IMG/VR virus record: IMGVR_UViG_3300009176_000018
Span: 1-47,078 of that record
Strand: one strand, 5' to 3'
Length of the DNA: 47,078 bases
Source: a virus
Both the position numbers and the translations under genes were made by a program. The notes beneath the pieces were generated by a model. That model did not search any database and was not told the DNA's origin. It saw nothing but the letters and a program-made list of their open reading frames with translations. Positions 44,731-47,078 of the stretch are shown one piece after another. Each line of letters opens with the position of its first letter. Positions within the stretch are counted from its first letter, which is position 1.

Positions 44731-46680
44731 CTAGACGCCATAGCTAGTCTTGATGCCGCCCTCGGACGCTATGGGTAGGTCCGGACCCCAGGTGGGGGAC
44801 TTCTCGACCTCGTGGCGGATCGACTCGGATCGGGTGCCCGCCGTCTCGAGCGGGACTTCCCAGATCAGCTCGTCGTGGATGGAGAGGACGAGGTCGCCGA
44901 GCTTCGCCGTGTCGATGCGGAGCGCTGCGTCGACCAGGCAATCCCTGGCGATGGCCTGGACGGCGTTCTCGACGAGCTTGCCGCCCCATGTCGGGATGGC
45001 CGCCCACTGATGGGTCTTCTGGTCGACGCCGTCATAGGTGAGCCTGCCGCCCTTGTGGTCGGACGGCTCGACGCGGCTGTGCCTGTAGAACAGTTCTCTG
45101 GCTGACGGCAGCTTCATGGCGAGCCTGACCTTGCCTTGCGCATCGAGACTGCTGGTGAACGACACCTTGCCGTTCGTGCAATCGACAGCCACCGGGTTGC
45201 CTGGCCAGAACAGGGACTGCCGCGCGGCCCTCTCGCAGGCGTACCAGAACGAGACGATCTCGGGGTTGGCCTCGCGCCATCCGTCGATCATCTGCTTGGC
45301 TTGCAGTTCGGTTAATTCAAGGTTGTTAGCGGCAGCCGTCTCGCGGAATTTGGTAGGGCCCATGCCGAAGCCCGCCGCCAGCACCACGACCTTGGCCGCC
45401 TGGCGCGTCGGCAGCCCGATGGCCTTCTGCATCAGGACGTAGATGTCGTCGCCACGTTCGAAGGCGCCGAGGACCTCTCGCTGCCCGGCGAGCCAGGCCA
45501 GCACCCGTGCCTCGATCTGCCGGAAGTCGTAGGTGACGAAGGTTCGTCCCGGGCCGGGGACGAGGCAGCTCCGTAAGGAGGCGGCGACCACGTCGAGCGG
45601 CGAGCCGTAGACCGCGTCGATGTACTCGCTCGCCAGGCCTTTGCGGATGGCCTGGATAGCCGACTTCAGCACCGTCGGGGGCAAGGTCGGTCGAGGCATG
45701 TTCTGCGGCTGGATGAGGCGCCCGGAGAAGCGTCCGGTGCGCGCCGCGCCATAGTACAGGATCTGCCCGCGGACGCGATCGTCGGGGCCTGCCGTGCGTT
45801 TCATGGCAACAAGCTTCCTGGTCGAGCTTTTCGCCGCTTCCTGGCGGATCTCGAGGACCTGCCTGACGTCGCCGAGGGCGGGGAGTTGCGGGCTGGCCAG
45901 AAGCTTCGCCACCTCGCCCTTGTCGAGTCCGTCTGTCGCGACGCCGCGGCTGGCCAGCCAGGCACCGAGCTTGGCGGTCTGCGACGACGGCGAGGTGACG
46001 GCACCGTTGGTCAGCCGCGCGCAGGCGGCATTGAGATCGGTAGTTGCTTCGCTGGCGACGCGGGTTAGCTCGTGGATCAGCGACGTGTCGAGGCTTATCC
46101 CACGGAGATTGGTTTCGTGATCGAGGGCGGATACCCGCCGCTCGCTTTCCGGCAGCGGCTTGATCATCCGGGCAATGCTTCGTTCGGCGACCACGTCCTG
46201 CACGCAATACGCCTCGAGCTTGGCGAGCTTGGCCGGGTCGTCGATATGCCACTTGCCGCCCTTGAGGCGCGGTCGCGCCATCTGCATCATCAGCCGCTGG
46301 CCGGCAGCATCCTTCTGTAGGGAGGCGGGCAGACCGAGGGCCTTGCCGGCTGCCGCAAGCGATGCCGGGAGGCCGGCGTAGAGCGCCTTCTGCATGGTGC
46401 AGGAGACTTGGTTCCAAGGGATGGTCAGGCCGTAGTGGTGAAAGAGAATCGACCACTCGAAGCTGGCGTTCCATGCCCTGAATCGGTGACCGGCGGCGAG
46501 GTGCGAAATTATTTCTTGCGGCAGCCCGGAGGGGCAAGCCACGCTCTGCACGGGCTCGTCGTCGATCGCCCAAGCCATGACAGTCACTACGAAATCGGGG
46601 CTGGAGGTGTATAGGTCTGCCCCAACTTGTTTCAGGTCGATCGTGTTGAATGTCTCAAAATCAAGTGATAAGATCGGCAT
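44731..46680 (-). CDS. polA: DNA polymerase, family A
   Basis: The ATG at 46680 has GGAGG 9 nt upstream; an in-frame TTG further up is rejected. The 649-residue protein starts MPILSLDFETFNTIDLKQVG, with DFE of a 3'-5' exonuclease motif I. The polymerase part has motif A VTYDFRQIEARVLAWLAGQ, motif B RQAAKVVVLAAGFGMG and motif C LSIHDELIWEVP. It lacks a 5'-nuclease domain. It is the phage replicative polymerase, first gene of the right early operon. Confidence 0.95.
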   Translation of the reverse strand: MPILSLDFETFNTIDLKQVGADLYTSSPDFVVTVMAWAIDDEPVQSVACPSGLPQEIISHLAAGHRFRAWNASFEWSILFHHYGLTIPWNQVSCTMQKALYAGLPASLAAAGKALGLPASLQKDAAGQRLMMQMARPRLKGGKWHIDDPAKLAKLEAYCVQDVVAERSIARMIKPLPESERRVSALDHETNLRGISLDTSLIHELTRVASEATTDLNAACARLTNGAVTSPSSQTAKLGAWLASRGVATDGLDKGEVAKLLASPQLPALGDVRQVLEIRQEAAKSSTRKLVAMKRTAGPDDRVRGQILYYGAARTGRFSGRLIQPQNMPRPTLPPTVLKSAIQAIRKGLASEYIDAVYGSPLDVVAASLRSCLVPGPGRTFVTYDFRQIEARVLAWLAGQREVLGAFERGDDIYVLMQKAIGLPTRQAAKVVVLAAGFGMGPTKFRETAAANNLELTELQAKQMIDGWREANPEIVSFWYACERAARQSLFWPGNPVAVDCTNGKVSFTSSLDAQGKVRLAMKLPSARELFYRHSRVEPSDHKGGRLTYDGVDQKTHQWAAIPTWGGKLVENAVQAIARDCLVDAALRIDTAKLGDLVLSIHDELIWEVPLETAGTRSESIRHEVEKSPTWGPDLPIASEGGIKTSYGV

Positions 46681-46955
46681 AAGGGCTTGACCTCCGGCCA
46701 ACGTCTGTTTATGTGACTGTAGCCGATGGCTTTAAATTGTGCTAGAGGAAATAGGGAGCGAGCCTACCGGAGAAGAGTTCCACAGGGGATCATCGACAGC
46801 GGCTGGATGGATGGAAAGACGGCGAGCGCCGGTTCCATCTGGCAAAAGCGGCAAGCGACCGAAGGCCAAGGAAGCTCCGCCAGATGGTAAGACAAGATTG
46901 GAAGTCGGCTTAGTGGCCTTGCGCCTATGCCGGCATCGAGTGGGTCCCGTCCACT
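46681..46955. promoter_or_regulatory. Divergent early promoter region
   Basis: This 275-bp region (plus 1-34) separates the polymerase operon (leftward) from the left early operon (rightward around the circle). GGAGG for polA is at its left edge. TTGACC at 46687-46692 is followed 17 nt later by TATGTG, a weak plus-strand promoter candidate. It also holds a dubious 84-codon frame. Confidence 0.45.
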
Positions 46956-46993
46956 CCTCTCCGGTAGACTCGTTTTTGAGAGGATATCGATGA
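46739..46993 (+). CDS. Uncertain small basic protein upstream of the HTH gene
   Basis: A GTG-initiated 84-codon frame ends with ATGA overlap on the next gene (46990), which is the style of this genome, but no ribosome binding site is seen and the protein (RRRAPVPSGKSGKRPKAKEA) looks like low-complexity basic sequence. The opposite strand is open too. It could be a leader region only. Confidence 0.25.
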   Translation: MLEEIGSEPTGEEFHRGSSTAAGWMERRRAPVPSGKSGKRPKAKEAPPDGKTRLEVGLVALRLCRHRVGPVHSSPVDSFLRGYR

Positions 46994-47078
46994 AACACGC
47001 CTTTCTCACCGTGCGTAAGAAGCAGGAGACTGTCCCGCTGTGGAACTACCACCTCCTGCTGAAAATGCTCGGCACCGA
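46956..47078. repeat. 123-bp terminal direct repeat, right copy
   Basis: Identical to bases 1-123. It joins the two ends of the window; the gene started at 35 is started again at 46990. Confidence 0.95.
46990..47078 (+). CDS. Partial second copy of the HTH-like gene start
   Basis: The first 89 bases of the gene at 35-310 recur here because the contig is circular. It is not a separate gene. Confidence 0.9.
   Translation, partial: MKHAFLTVRKKQETVPLWNYHLLLKMLGT

Noticed and set aside
46739-47052. Open frames on both strands in the divergent early region
   Set aside because: Neither has a ribosome binding site; the plus one is kept only as a low-confidence feature because it ends in an ATGA overlap.
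1-47078. tRNA genes, CRISPR arrays, insertion sequences, integrase or attachment sites
   Set aside because: No cloverleaf-like sequence, regularly spaced repeats, transposase or integrase motif was found on reading either strand. A tRNA scan would be needed to be certain.

Overview
This window looks like a complete genome of a tailed, probably podovirus-type bacteriophage of an alphaproteobacterium. The first 123 bases recur exactly as the last 123, so the contig closes into a circle of about 46,955 bp. GC content is high, genes are packed with ATGA, GTGA or TGATG overlaps, and nearly everything is coding. Two host-like proteins point to Alphaproteobacteria: a GcrA-family cell-cycle regulator (7867-8310) and an exported protein with a VPxPA C-terminal sorting tail (10752-11510). 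I see no integrase, no phage RNA polymerase, no tRNA and no CRISPR array.

Layout. (1) 35-10456, plus strand: an early operon of about 23 genes. It holds a small HTH-like protein, coiled-coil proteins, a RuvC-like resolvase, an SNF2-type helicase, a DNA adenine methyltransferase-like protein, a DUF3310 protein, GcrA, a DUF2800 nuclease-like protein and a DUF2815-type ssDNA-binding protein. (2) 10453-11671: a short accessory patch with a small minus-strand gene and the plus-strand sorting-signal protein, closed by a terminator. (3) 39358 down to 11675, minus strand: the late operon. In transcription order it holds a zinc protein, TerS, tail fibre proteins, a lysis cassette, TerL, portal, scaffold, capsid, the two tail tubular proteins split by an HNH endonuclease, two acetyltransferase-like proteins, ejection (internal virion) proteins and two virion peptidoglycan enzymes. 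The order resembles T7 although no T7-type polymerase is present. (4) 46680 down to 39556, minus strand: a second early operon with family A DNA polymerase, a primase/helicase and many small proteins of lower GC, ending at a strong bidirectional hairpin (39432-39468).

How it fits together. DNA polymerase, primase-helicase, SSB-like protein, SNF2 helicase, RuvC and DUF2800 nuclease make a replication and recombination set. An 18-bp perfect inverted repeat flanking an AT-rich 65-bp core at 42192-42292, next to the primase-helicase gene, is the best origin candidate. Three tandem 11-bp repeats directly after terS (38680-38712) are a candidate packaging-recognition site. GcrA plus an adenine methyltransferase suggests, as inference, that the phage taps the host's methylation-dependent cell-cycle transcription.

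Most notable: the phage-borne GcrA; the sorting-tail protein; the origin-like repeat cluster; the tail tubular B gene, which lacks an ATG/GTG/TTG at its apparent N-terminus and lies in frame with the stop codon of the upstream HNH gene; and a short LAGLFxLPTIG-like motif shared by several virion proteins.
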